A stretch of DNA of 5,709 nt, from assembly GCA_013202335.1 (NCBI GenBank), contig JABMQR010000131.1, positions 1-5,709 on the forward strand, read 5' to 3'. Position numbers and translations under genes: made by a program. Under the pieces are notes generated by a model. That model was not told the origin of the DNA. It made no database searches and saw nothing but the letters and a program-made list of their open reading frames with translations. Shown piece after piece: positions 1 to 5,577 of this stretch. Positions within the stretch are counted from its first letter, which is position 1. Each line of letters opens with the position of its first letter. Source of the stretch: Bacteroidota bacterium (lineage in GTDB: Bacteria > Spirochaetota > Spirochaetia > JABMQR01).

Positions 1-78
1 GGCGGTAAATCACCATTAGAAGCACTTATTGATGAGTTAGGGATTAGTTTCAAAATCCCTGCATTATTGGAGATATAA
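1..78 (+). CDS. C-terminal fragment of an unidentified gene, possibly a DDE transposase/integrase
   Basis: Reading from base 1, 25 sense codons run without interruption to a TAA at 76-78. The peptide begins GGKSPLEALIDELG and ends FKIPALLEI. Everything upstream lies outside the window, so neither length nor start can be judged. The 'GGKSPLEAL' pattern resembles the 'lGGkTPlevL' tail seen at the ends of many IS3/IS481-type integrase-core transposases, where it follows the catalytic domain; that is a recollection of the family, not a match made here. No catalytic residue is visible. It could equally be the end of an unrelated protein. No terminator is apparent after the stop. Confidence 0.45.
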   Translation, partial: GGKSPLEALIDELGISFKIPALLEI

Positions 79-135
79 AAATATGAAAAAAAACGGACAA
101 ATTACTTTACAGGGAAGCAAGCAGATTTTCCGGTA

Positions 136-153
136 TATACTTTTTATTATAAG
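136..153 (+). promoter_or_regulatory. candidate -10 elements upstream of the membrane protein/YbjQ operon
   Basis: Two overlapping sigma70-like -10 hexamers occur: TATACT (136-141) and TATAAG (148-153), each five of six to consensus, 30-50 bases before the ATG at 187. No convincing -35 stands at 16-18 bases from either; TTTACA at 106-111 is too far away. The assignment rests on the AT-rich setting and on the need for a start in this gap. Confidence 0.3.
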
Positions 154-174
154 AAGCTGTTGAAATATGTTTCC

Positions 175-180
175 AGGAGG
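175..180 (+). promoter_or_regulatory. Shine-Dalgarno site fixing the start at 187
   Basis: A perfect AGGAGG sits six bases before ATG 187. It would lie inside the coding sequence if the upstream in-frame TTG at 160 were used, so it argues for the shorter 71-residue protein. Confidence 0.8.
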
Positions 181-186
181 CTCCTC

Positions 187-402
187 ATGCGTAAGATGAT
201 CGCTCCGACTTTTATTACATTGGTATTCATTGCACTGGTAACGCTATATATTAGATTTGTACTTATGCTGCAAATCCCTGGTATCTATAAGGTGATTGGA
301 GCACTGGTACTCTTTTCGTTGATTGTTGCCATGGGCTATCTATTGATAAAAAGACATAAAGAGATAAAAGAGGAGGATTCTGATGATCTTAGTAAATACT
401 GA
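187..402 (+). CDS. small two-helix membrane protein, operon partner of the YbjQ-family protein
   Basis: This is a 71-residue protein. Residues 5-28 (IAPTFITLVFIALVTLYIR...) and 34-54 (YKVIGALVLFSLIVAMGYLL) form two hydrophobic helices joined by a short 'QIPGIY' turn. The tail from residue 55 is highly charged (KRHKEIKEEDSDDLSKY) and presumably cytoplasmic. The start is ATG 187, chosen for its perfect AGGAGG at six bases; a TTG at 160 would add nine residues but has no ribosome site. I recall similar proteins ending in 'EEDDLSKY' encoded directly before YbjQ-family genes in Clostridia and other anaerobes, so the pairing is probably conserved. The last 20 bases overlap the next gene in another frame, and that gene's ribosome site is inside this one, suggesting translational coupling. 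Function is unknown; a membrane anchor or partner for the YbjQ oligomer is inference. Confidence 0.8.
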   Translation: MRKMIAPTFITLVFIALVTLYIRFVLMLQIPGIYKVIGALVLFSLIVAMGYLLIKRHKEIKEEDSDDLSKY

Positions 403-694
403 TTTTATTTCCGGTAAGGAAATTGAAACTATCTCAGTTGTGAAGGGGGCAACCATTCAATCAAAGAACATAGGAAGAGATATCATGGCCGGTCTTAAAA
501 CCATTATAGGCGGAGAGCTGGAAGGATACTCCGAAATGTTGAATGAAGCCAGAGCAATAGCAACCAAACGTATGGTAAGGGAAGCTGAAGAGTTGAAGGC
601 TGATGCAGTAATTAATATTCGCTATGCAACAAGTAATGTTATGCAGGGTGCAGCCGAAGTCATGGTCTATGGGACCGCTGTTACATTTAAATAA
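383..694 (+). CDS. YbjQ/UPF0145 family protein (putative heavy-metal-binding domain)
   Basis: This is a 103-residue soluble protein, full length for the family. Recognisable family features are the N-terminal strand pattern ending 'GKEIETISVVKGATI' (11-25), the central 'IIGGELEGYSEMLNEAR' (41-57) leading into a long helix with 'KRMVREAEELKADAVINIRYAT' (62-83), and the C-terminal strand 'EVMVYGTAV' (92-100). From general knowledge, YbjQ-like proteins fold as small alpha/beta subunits that make pentameric rings and have been annotated as heavy-metal binding; I see no Cys or His cluster here, so metal binding is unproven. The start at ATG 383 has AGGAGG at 371-376, six bases upstream, within the preceding gene. 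The overlap with the membrane protein points to joint production. A terminator-like hairpin begins two bases after the stop. Confidence 0.9.
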   Translation: MILVNTDFISGKEIETISVVKGATIQSKNIGRDIMAGLKTIIGGELEGYSEMLNEARAIATKRMVREAEELKADAVINIRYATSNVMQGAAEVMVYGTAVTFK

Positions 695-696
695 TC

Positions 697-730
697 TTTT
701 CCTTTTAATGCAAAGGGGAATTTCTTTCTA
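697..730 (+). terminator. intrinsic terminator candidate after the YbjQ-family gene
   Basis: Bases 697-705 pair with 712-720 to form a nine-base-pair stem with two G-U pairs and a six-base loop (TAATGC). The stem is followed at once by the pyrimidine-rich tail TTTCTTTCTA. It begins two bases after the TAA and precedes the patatin gene, so it separates the two units. The stem is AT-rich and probably only moderately efficient. Confidence 0.5.
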
Positions 731-763
731 AACGCTTTCATAATAAACAGGAATACATCAATA

Positions 764-2716
764 ATGAAACAAATTTCCCGCTTGTCATATAAATCTATAC
801 TATTAATTGCTGTATTGTTCCTCACTTCCGGAGTTATCCTTTTCGCCGATGATTCAGACGCTATATTTAACATGGATATCCCAATCATATATGGTGAAGA
901 AAATTTCATTGAACGAATCGAATCGCTGACCGGCGGAACCCGTGAACCTGTAGGATTGGTGCTTTCAGGAGGTTCGGCACGTGCCTTTGCACACATTGGC
1001 GTTCTTAGATATCTGGAAGAGGCGGGTATAATTCCCGATTTTATCGTATCAAACTCAATGGGTTCTATTGTAGGATTACTCTATGGTGCGGGTCTGTCCC
1101 CGGACCAAATTTATGAGCTGATTGAATCCACCGACATTGGAAATCTGTTTCAGCTGTCTCTGCCGATTTCCGGAGGGCTGCTGAATGTAAGTTTGTTTAC
1201 CAGCCTCATACATCAATATCTTGGTGAGCTTGATTTGGCTGATCTCCCAATTCCCGTTATGGTTATTTGTGAGGATCTTATCGAAAAAAGAGAGATCAGG
1301 ATTACCGAAGGTGATTTCTATACGGTAATGGAGGCGGCCTATGCCTTGCCGGTCTACTTTTCACCGATTCAGTACAAAGACCGACTGCTGATTGACGGGG
1401 GAATATCCAATCTCGTTCCGCTAAATGCAGCCTATCAATATACTGACCAGGTGATAGCCTCAACCACATTTTATCAGAATCCGAACCTTAATCTGAAAAA
1501 CCCGTTAACAATACTAAATGTTGCAATGGATATTAATAAAAGCCGGACGGGAATTCGGCAAATTAAAGATTTCGATCCGCTCCTTATCCGCTGCAGTGTG
1601 GAACAGTTCTCATTTATGGATTTTGCGAGTCTTAAGGAAATATCTGATGCCGGGTACCAGTCAGCAAAGGATATGTCTCCAAATCTGAAGCTGCTTGATA
1701 GCTCTCAAGGCAATACGAAACTCTGGGAAACAAGAGATGAATTTACGCAGCAAATAGCACTGGAGCTGCGGAATTACCAATACAATTCTCGGATTGTGGC
1801 TTTAAAGAGTTCTGTAATAGCTGATATAGGTATAGAAAATAATTTTTATCCCAATACAGCATCTTATCTGCTGGATGATATCTATGTATCTGCGGGAATC
1901 GCAGGTGCAAAGGGTTCTCTCAAAGGAAGAGCCTCTTTAGGTGGAATTTGGGATATATATGATTCGATGGCAGTCGATCTTGCTTTACAGCTTGATGCAG
2001 CCTATTCCCCTCTCTATTTTTTACGCACTAAATTGAGATTTCGACAGGCTCTTGATTTATCCGGGAATTCAAATACTTTTGGAACCTACTATATTAGAGC
2101 AGCTCTTGAAGCTGTACCCTATGCCGATACAGCAAATCGTGTTGACCTGCCTGTATCTTTTGAAATTTCCGGAATCTGGGACGCCGGTGTTGATGCATCG
2201 CTTCTTACTGCAGGTGCCCGCTACTCACTTCTCAGTACAACTGAACGAAAAGGGAGCGGTTTCATTGAAGCCGGGTACCAGTTTGTCGATTTCTCAAGAA
2301 ATGAACTGTATGGAGAGAGTGGGCTGGAAGTACCGATTATGGGAGATTTTGCGTTTTCTCAAAGACTATTCTCGAGAATTCCATTAGATGGAGGCAGCAA
2401 AGTTTCCTATTATAACCGTGATTATATGCGCTCAGCGTTACCTGAAGATATCTATAATGCAAATGTAATTAGTTCAACTGAATTTGTATTCAGTCCCTCA
2501 GCCTGGAAACCTTCCTTTGCCGAACTGATTATTTTAAAAAATCTTAGGATTTCAGGTTATGCAGACATGGGACTTTTTGACAGATTCCTTTGGGCAGCCG
2601 GTATCCAAATGGTCTGTAATATTTCGCTAATAGGATTAAACCCCCTGCAGGTTTCTGTATTTACCGGTTATGACAGTTACTCCGGCGGCATAACCGCAGG
2701 AATATATTTCAGATAA
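764..2716 (+). CDS. patatin-like phospholipase with signal peptide and C-terminal beta-barrel-like region
   Basis: This is a 650-residue protein. Residues 1-28 are a signal peptide: a basic start, the hydrophobic core SILLIAVLFLTSGVILF, and probable cleavage after LFA before DDSD. The patatin domain spans about 62-300. It has the oxyanion-loop region 'GLVLSGGSARAFAHIGVL' (64-81), the nucleophile elbow 'SNSMGS' with Ser98, and 'DGG' with Asp211; Ser98 and Asp211 would be the catalytic dyad of a lipid acyl hydrolase. Compared with the usual G-G-G-x-[RK]-G and G-x-S-x-G, this protein has S68-G-G-S-A-R-A and S96 in place of the first elbow Gly. From about 340 on, alternating short amphipathic segments rich in Tyr, Gly and Ser end in 'GGITAGIYFR', as expected of an outer-membrane barrel. 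The architecture recalls type Vd (PlpD-like) autotransporters; I cannot identify a POTRA domain. The start at ATG 764 has only a weak site (AGGAA, 749-753), but the signal peptide supports it. It appears to be transcribed alone. Confidence 0.85.
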   Translation: MKQISRLSYKSILLIAVLFLTSGVILFADDSDAIFNMDIPIIYGEENFIERIESLTGGTREPVGLVLSGGSARAFAHIGVLRYLEEAGIIPDFIVSNSMGSIVGLLYGAGLSPDQIYELIESTDIGNLFQLSLPISGGLLNVSLFTSLIHQYLGELDLADLPIPVMVICEDLIEKREIRITEGDFYTVMEAAYALPVYFSPIQYKDRLLIDGGISNLVPLNAAYQYTDQVIASTTFYQNPNLNLKNPLTILNVAMDINKSRTGIRQIKDFDPLLIRCSVEQFSFMDFASLKEISDAGYQSAKDMSPNLKLLDSSQGNTKLWETRDEFTQQIALELRNYQYNSRIVALKSSVIADIGIENNFYPNTASYLLDDIYVSAGIAGAKGSLKGRASLGGIWDIYDSMAVDLALQLDAAYSPLYFLRTKLRFRQALDLSGNSNTFGTYYIRAALEAVPYADTANRVDLPVSFEISGIWDAGVDASLLTAGARYSLLSTTERKGSGFIEAGYQFVDFSRNELYGESGLEVPIMGDFAFSQRLFSRIPLDGGSKVSYYNRDYMRSALPEDIYNANVISSTEFVFSPSAWKPSFAELIILKNLRISGYADMGLFDRFLWAAGIQMVCNISLIGLNPLQVSVFTGYDSYSGGITAGIYFR

Positions 2717-3013
2717 CTGAGCCAATTTATTAAAAATGATCCAAATCAAAGATTTGGATTTATCTAAAATTGGGGAAAAGTATTTTTCTCATAATTTTGA
2801 AAGATCCTCAACTAATTGCCTGGACTTACTAAAATTATATCTTATATGGAAATGTATTTGTATCTATGGTATGATACTACCAGTACCATTGCTACATGCT
2901 GTACAACCGGATCGTTCAACTGCATGGTTTCCTGTTCGCGAATTGAGATTGCGAGGTAAAGGGCAGCAGAATCCGCCTTTTATGAGCTGATGGATGGAGC
3001 GGAGGACTTCAGG
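2717..3013. other. 297-base gap between the patatin gene and the transposase remnant
   Basis: Apart from the hairpin at 2739-2759, I find no supported gene here. An open frame from ATG 2736 (84 codons, ending at 2990) starts inside the hairpin, has no ribosome site, and its second half (…WKCICIYGMILPVPL…) does not look like protein sequence. The right part (about 2930-3013) is more GC-rich and is probably the non-coding left end of the insertion element whose transposase follows; no matching right end can be seen, so the terminal inverted repeat cannot be defined. Confidence 0.4.
2739..2764 (+). terminator. perfect hairpin downstream of the patatin gene, possible terminator
   Basis: The arms ATCCAAATC (2739-2747) and GATTTGGAT (2751-2759) are exactly complementary, with a three-base AAA loop. 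The structure starts 22 bases after the patatin stop. The tail TTATC is too poor in T for a textbook intrinsic terminator in the plus direction; on the minus strand the tail would be CATTTTTAA, which is better. A terminator of the patatin transcript is the simplest reading; a protein-binding palindrome is the alternative. Confidence 0.4.
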
Positions 3014-3433
3014 ATGTACCAAAAACAGTCAAAACAGCTTGGGTTTGAAGAATTTTATATTCCGTTTGGCGGATATATTAATGATGAGAACCGATGGGTT
3101 CAGTTAAGCAGTCTGATCCCGTGGGATGATCTGGAACATACTTACGCCAAATCATTTTCTTCAGGGAAAGGAGCCCCCTCTAAACCATTTAGAATGGCTC
3201 TTGGTGCTGTTGTTATACAGCAGATTCTGGGGGTAAGCGACAGAGAGATTGTAGAGTTGATCGCTGAAAATCATTATATGCAGTATTTTATTGGTCTGGA
3301 AGCATACAAGGATGCAGTTCCTTTTGATGCAAGTCTGCTGGTTCATTTTCGGAGAAGGCTGGGAGATGAGGTTATCAAGGTAGTCTTCAAGCTTATACAC
3401 AAACGAATGAGGAAACAATTCAAGACAGATTAA
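3014..3433 (+). pseudogene. 3'-truncated IS5/IS1182-type transposase (DUF772-like N-terminal domain only)
   Basis: The 139 residues from MYQKQSKQLGFEEFYIPFGG match the usual beginning of this transposase group. The N-terminal domain (InsH/DUF772 type, about 10-118) is intact, with 'ENRWVQLSSLIPWDDLE' (25-41), 'GAPSKPFRMALGAVVIQ' (53-69), 'LGVSDREIVELIAENHYMQYFIGLE' (72-96, split here by description only) and 'VPFDASLLVHFRRRLG' (102-117). Full-length members usually run to several hundred residues and carry a DDE nuclease domain after this point; none is present here. The frame stops at TAA 3431 after a basic tail (HKRMRKQFKTD), and the next gene begins three bases later. The start at 3014 follows GGAGG (3001-3005) at eight bases; an ATG at 2990 in the same frame lacks a site. 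The fragment cannot transpose by itself. It may persist because it feeds transcription or translation into the radical SAM gene, or merely as a relic. Confidence 0.8.
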
Positions 3434-3436
3434 TCT
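3427..3436. repeat. 10-bp palindrome at the transposase/radical SAM junction
   Basis: AGATTAATCT is a perfect palindrome that contains the transposase stop TAA and ends exactly one base before the radical SAM ATG. It may be incidental in AT-rich sequence, or it may mark where the insertion element was broken and joined. Confidence 0.4.
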
Positions 3437-4396
3437 ATGACAACATATGATCATCTCTACAAAACTTGCAGATTATGCCCTCGTTTCTGTGAAGTTGACA
3501 GGACAGCGGGAGAAAGAGGGTTTTGTAGTCAGGGCACGGATATGAGAGTCGCTTTTGCAGGAATACACCGCGGTGAGGAACCACCGATCAGCGTGACAGC
3601 AGATACTTTTACTGGATCAGGCACGATCTTCTTTACCGGATGCACATTGCGCTGCAGTTATTGTCAGAATAGGCAAATTAGCCAAAATGATATAGGTACC
3701 ACTATTTCCTCCGATGAATTTTCAAAAATATGTCTGGTTCTTGAGCAGGAAGGTGCTGCAAATATTAACCTGGTTTCTGGCACACAGTTTATTCCATCAA
3801 TACGTGCAGGACTCGAGGCGGCAAGGGGGAATGGGCTAACTGTCCCGGTAGTCTGGAATACCTCGTCATTCGAGTCTGGTGAAGGTCTGCGGATTCTTTT
3901 GCCGGTAGTTGACATATTCCTTGCCGACATTAAAACACTCTCAGCAGAGCACAGCAGAAGATTCTGCGTTTCAGAGACATATCCTGAAGAGGCTGTGAAA
4001 GCTTTGAAAATTATGGCAGGAGAAAAACGCCTGAAGTTCGGTAAAAGTAATAATATATTAAGCGGAACGATAGTACGGCACCTGGTAATTCCCCGCGAGG
4101 TGGAATCAACGGAGAAAGTTATCAGCTGGCTGGGTTCCGGGATTCTTCCCCGTAACAATGTGCTGCTCTCAATTCTTGTCCAGTTTGTTGAAACTGGTGG
4201 TGCCGGGAGGATTTCAGAATCCGAGTATGAAGAAATTATTGCTATGCTTGATAGGTATGGTATTGAAGATGGTTATATTCAGGAACTATATGATACAGAT
4301 TATACAGACTGGGTTCCCGATTTTACGCAAACAAACCCATTCCCTGCATCTTTTTCAGATCCGGTTTGGCATTACCTAACCGGATTTATCAACTGA
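3437..4396 (+). CDS. radical SAM protein, PflX (COG1313) family, pyruvate formate-lyase-activase-like
   Basis: This is a 319-residue protein. The radical SAM signature is 'TGCTLRCSYCQN' with C69, C73 and C76 (CX3CX2C), which bind the 4Fe-4S cluster that cleaves S-adenosylmethionine. An extra N-terminal cysteine set, C11-x2-C14-x3-C18 and C30 ('CRLCPRFC…GFC'), together with 'HRGEEPPIS' (44-52), is typical of the PflX group rather than of true glycyl-radical activases; it probably holds a further metal site. The barrel continues through 'NLVSGTQFIPS' and 'VDIFLADIKTLS', then 'IVRHLVIPREVESTEKVISWL'. The substrate of this family is not established to my knowledge. The N-terminus from MTTYDHLYKTC matches the expected start of the family, so the protein appears complete. 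It has no ribosome site: the 17 bases before ATG hold none. Translation may rely on coupling with the truncated transposase ORF, which ends three bases upstream in the same frame. Confidence 0.88.
   Translation: MTTYDHLYKTCRLCPRFCEVDRTAGERGFCSQGTDMRVAFAGIHRGEEPPISVTADTFTGSGTIFFTGCTLRCSYCQNRQISQNDIGTTISSDEFSKICLVLEQEGAANINLVSGTQFIPSIRAGLEAARGNGLTVPVVWNTSSFESGEGLRILLPVVDIFLADIKTLSAEHSRRFCVSETYPEEAVKALKIMAGEKRLKFGKSNNILSGTIVRHLVIPREVESTEKVISWLGSGILPRNNVLLSILVQFVETGGAGRISESEYEEIIAMLDRYGIEDGYIQELYDTDYTDWVPDFTQTNPFPASFSDPVWHYLTGFIN
4357..4389. terminator. inverted repeat at the 3' end of the radical SAM gene, possible bidirectional terminator
   Basis: ATCCGGTT (4359-4366) and AACCGGAT (4378-4385) are exact complements with an 11-base loop; one wobble and one A-T pair extend the stem to ten. 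It overlaps the last codons of the radical SAM gene and stands before the 12-bp convergent gap, where a shared terminator would be expected. The tail TTTAT is short, and no T-run follows on the minus strand. It shares the right-hand sequence GGATTTATC with the hairpin after the patatin gene. Confidence 0.35.
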
Positions 4397-4408
4397 ACAC
4401 CGGGCTGC

Positions 4409-5107
4409 CTATAATTCAGGTCCGATCGTTGTTCCTTCAAACTCACCTGCGATAAGAATTTCTCTGAAATTACTAAGATTTCTTCCTTCAGCGGTAATTA
4501 CCTGCAGTCCCAACTCAGAAGCCCTCTTGGCGGCAATTGGGTCAAAGGGAACATTTGTTCCAGGAACCCAGATATCGCCAACCATCGCCCGGAATCCATT
4601 CCATCCAATGTGGTCGAGGGGCTTTGCAGTGGGATCAAGTTTAGGATCAGCTGTATAGACTTTTTTTATGTTGGAAAGATTGACAACCCGGTCAGCTCCG
4701 AATTTTTCAGCAAGGAGCACAGCGTCGTTATCAGACGAGAAACCAGGTTTCCATCCGGCAGCTATGAGAATCTTTCCCGAGAAGGATATGTCTGAGGTTG
4801 GGTCTGTTACCAGTGGATCGAAACAGGTGTCATGAAATACCGCTTTAATAAGCTGCCCGTTGAGATGAGTCGCAGCAACACCAATCCAGTCAAGGTCATC
4901 AGCATTTGGGTTCTCAATGATCTCTCTGCAGGCGTTCTGATAAATCCTTGCCGGTGCACCGCCGCCGGTTACGATTATCAGTTTCCGGGCAGTATCCTCC
5001 TGCAGGAACTCTATGACGATTTTCCTGAATTGTTTTATAAACTCATGATCAACACTATCCGGTGAGATAATTGATCCGCCTAAAGATACAACTGTCAGAT
5101 TAGACAT
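4409..5107 (-). CDS. pyrH: uridylate (UMP) kinase, archaeal/spirochaete-like PyrH type
   Basis: This is a 232-residue cytoplasmic enzyme of the amino acid kinase superfamily that phosphorylates UMP to UDP with ATP in pyrimidine synthesis. The N-terminal phosphate-binding 'VVSLGGSII' (6-14) and 'IVTGGGAPAR' (45-54) are followed by 'DWIGVAATHLNGQL' (73-86). Next comes 'AAGWKPGFSSDNDAVLLAEKFGAD' (116-139 in two pieces: GWKPGFSSDND, then AVLLAEKFGAD). Last are 'VVNLSNIKKVYTADPKLDP' (141-159) and 'VPGTNVPFDPIAAKRASELG' (181-200). These motifs resemble archaeal PyrH more than the E. coli type. Length fits the family. The start is ATG 5107, preceded by GAGGAG at 5115-5120 with seven bases between; an upstream in-frame start (5146) would add 13 residues without such a site. 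The gene converges with the radical SAM gene, only 12 bases separating the stops. Another amino acid kinase of unknown substrate is the only real alternative. Confidence 0.85.
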   Translation of the reverse strand: MSNLTVVSLGGSIISPDSVDHEFIKQFRKIVIEFLQEDTARKLIIVTGGGAPARIYQNACREIIENPNADDLDWIGVAATHLNGQLIKAVFHDTCFDPLVTDPTSDISFSGKILIAAGWKPGFSSDNDAVLLAEKFGADRVVNLSNIKKVYTADPKLDPTAKPLDHIGWNGFRAMVGDIWVPGTNVPFDPIAAKRASELGLQVITAEGRNLSNFREILIAGEFEGTTIGPEL

Positions 5108-5114
5108 TATGAAA

Positions 5115-5120
5115 CTCCTC
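5115..5120 (-). promoter_or_regulatory. Shine-Dalgarno site fixing the pyrH start at 5107
   Basis: On the minus strand GAGGAG stands seven bases before the ATG at 5107. This is the deciding evidence against the longer frame beginning at 5146. Confidence 0.75.
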
Positions 5121-5295
5121 AAAATTGATTCTGCTTTAACAACCATAACACAGATCTTTTCGACCCACTATATATATGGCATATCAGTAATAGGTCGTGC
5201 AAGGTTTTGAACAGAAATTTTTTAGGAATAATCAGAAGATTTGAATATTTCTGCGAATTTTCTAAGTAAAGAGTAGTAAGGACTAAAAAAAATCA
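5121..5295. promoter_or_regulatory. AT-rich divergent intergenic region between pyrH and the small ORF
   Basis: This stretch should hold promoters for pyrH (leftward) and for whatever lies rightward. On the minus strand a TATATA run (rc of 5170-5178) could be the pyrH -10, with TTGCAC (rc of 5197-5202) upstream, but the spacing is 18-20 bases and the match is loose. Rightward, TTGAAC (5207-5212) with AATAAT (5227-5232) has good hexamers at only 14 bases of spacing. I see no gene and no convincing operator; CGACC (5161-5165) and GGTCG (5193-5197) form a weak inverted pair flanking the TATA run. Confidence 0.25.
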
Positions 5296-5307
5296 AAGGA
5301 GAGAAGT

Positions 5308-5388
5308 ATGAACAATTTGAATTCTGTGATTATTGACGAGACTATAAATATTGTTATACCTTACAACGACTTAAGTGCTTGTGGCTAA
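5308..5388 (+). CDS. 26-residue small ORF with a strong ribosome site, leader peptide or gene remnant
   Basis: ATG 5308 is preceded by AAGGAG (5296-5301) at six bases, one of the best sites in the window. The frame gives 26 residues starting MNNLNSVIID and ending PYNDLSACG, then TAA at 5386-5388. There is no hydrophobic segment and no run of a single amino acid such as classical attenuator peptides show. The stop codon lies inside the first copy of the GTGGCTAAG repeat, which can take part in a long-range RNA stem, so ribosomes ending here would affect folding. The opening MNNLNSV faintly recalls single-stranded DNA-binding proteins, but the rest does not follow that family, so I give it no weight. 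The other reading is the surviving 5' end of a gene interrupted downstream: an open frame in the same phase resumes at 5584. Function unknown. Confidence 0.45.
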   Translation: MNNLNSVIIDETINIVIPYNDLSACG

Positions 5389-5410
5389 GAAATGGTTGGT
5401 AGTGGCTAAG
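5381..5410 (+). repeat. direct repeat GTGGCTAAG, two copies 21 bases apart
   Basis: GTGGCTAAG occurs at 5381-5389 and again at 5402-5410. The start-to-start distance of 21 bases is about two helical turns, which would suit a dimeric DNA-binding protein. A third, inverted partial copy (TTAGCCAC) lies at 5525-5532, which fits an RNA-structure explanation better. Confidence 0.6.
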
Positions 5411-5540
5411 GTGAAAAACAAGATGATGAATTAGGACAAATCCTAACTGGGTTAGGAAATACGACACAAAGTGAGGATTGGAAATGAGTAAGAAATGGCG
5501 ATGACATAGATTTATCCACCCAAGTTAGCCACAACCAACC
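5394..5540 (+). repeat. 16-bp near-perfect inverted repeat bounding a 147-base segment; candidate structured RNA or small insertion
   Basis: GGTTGGTAGTGGCTAA (5394-5409) pairs with TTAGCCACAACCAACC (5525-5540) at 15 of 16 positions, the only mismatch being A5401 with A5533. GGTG (5410-5413) can add four more pairs with CACC (5517-5520) across a four-base bulge. The enclosed 115 bases hold alternative short hairpins but no convincing gene. As a DNA element this would be 147 bp with 16-bp terminal repeats, yet the flanks (AAAT, TCTC) show no target duplication. As RNA it would be a long stem whose 3' arm overlaps a terminator-like hairpin. Confidence 0.5.
5431..5457 (+). repeat. pair of mutually exclusive hairpins sharing one strand
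   Basis: TTAGGA (5431-5436) can pair with TCCTAA (5441-5446) across a CAAA loop. The same strand, as TCCTAAC (5441-5447), can instead pair with GTTAGGA (5451-5457) across a TGG loop. Only one can exist at a time; the second has one more pair. The arms are exact. No T-run follows either, so neither is a terminator alone. Confidence 0.5.
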
Positions 5541-5577
5541 TCTCTGTTGCTTGGGAGGCGAAGGTTTATTTTATTTA
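5537..5577 (+). terminator. terminator-like hairpin with T-rich tail at the end of the repeat region
   Basis: CCTCTC (5539-5544) pairs with GGGAGG (5553-5558), one pair being a wobble, over an eight-base loop. Alternatively, AACC (5537-5540) pairs with GGTT (5563-5566) outside a shorter inner stem. The tail TTTATTTTATTTA follows directly. The 5' bases AACC are the same ones used as the end of the long-range stem 5394-5540, so the two structures compete. Confidence 0.4.

Noticed and set aside
83..163. 26-codon ORF starting MKKNGQITLQ
   Set aside because: Ribosome site is weak (GGAG ten bases upstream), the frame crosses the candidate promoter region, and nothing about the peptide is recognisable.
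160..186. TTG start for the small membrane protein
   Set aside because: The perfect AGGAGG at 175-180 would be inside the coding sequence; ATG 187 is at ideal distance from it.
2736..2990. 84-codon open frame after the patatin gene
   Set aside because: It begins within a perfect hairpin, has no ribosome site, and its second half has a non-protein-like composition rich in Cys, Trp and Pro. The first 30 residues look more plausible, so a decayed fragment cannot be excluded.
3664..4158. Long open frame on the minus strand opposite the radical SAM gene
   Set aside because: It is antisense to a gene with clear family motifs, has no recognisable domain and is explained by codon bias of the real gene.
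5441..5457. Integron attC site (TCCTAAC / GTTAGGA)
   Set aside because: The blocks resemble core sites but fail the RYYYAAC and GTTRRRY consensus at the outer base and lie only three bases apart, with no cassette or integrase visible.
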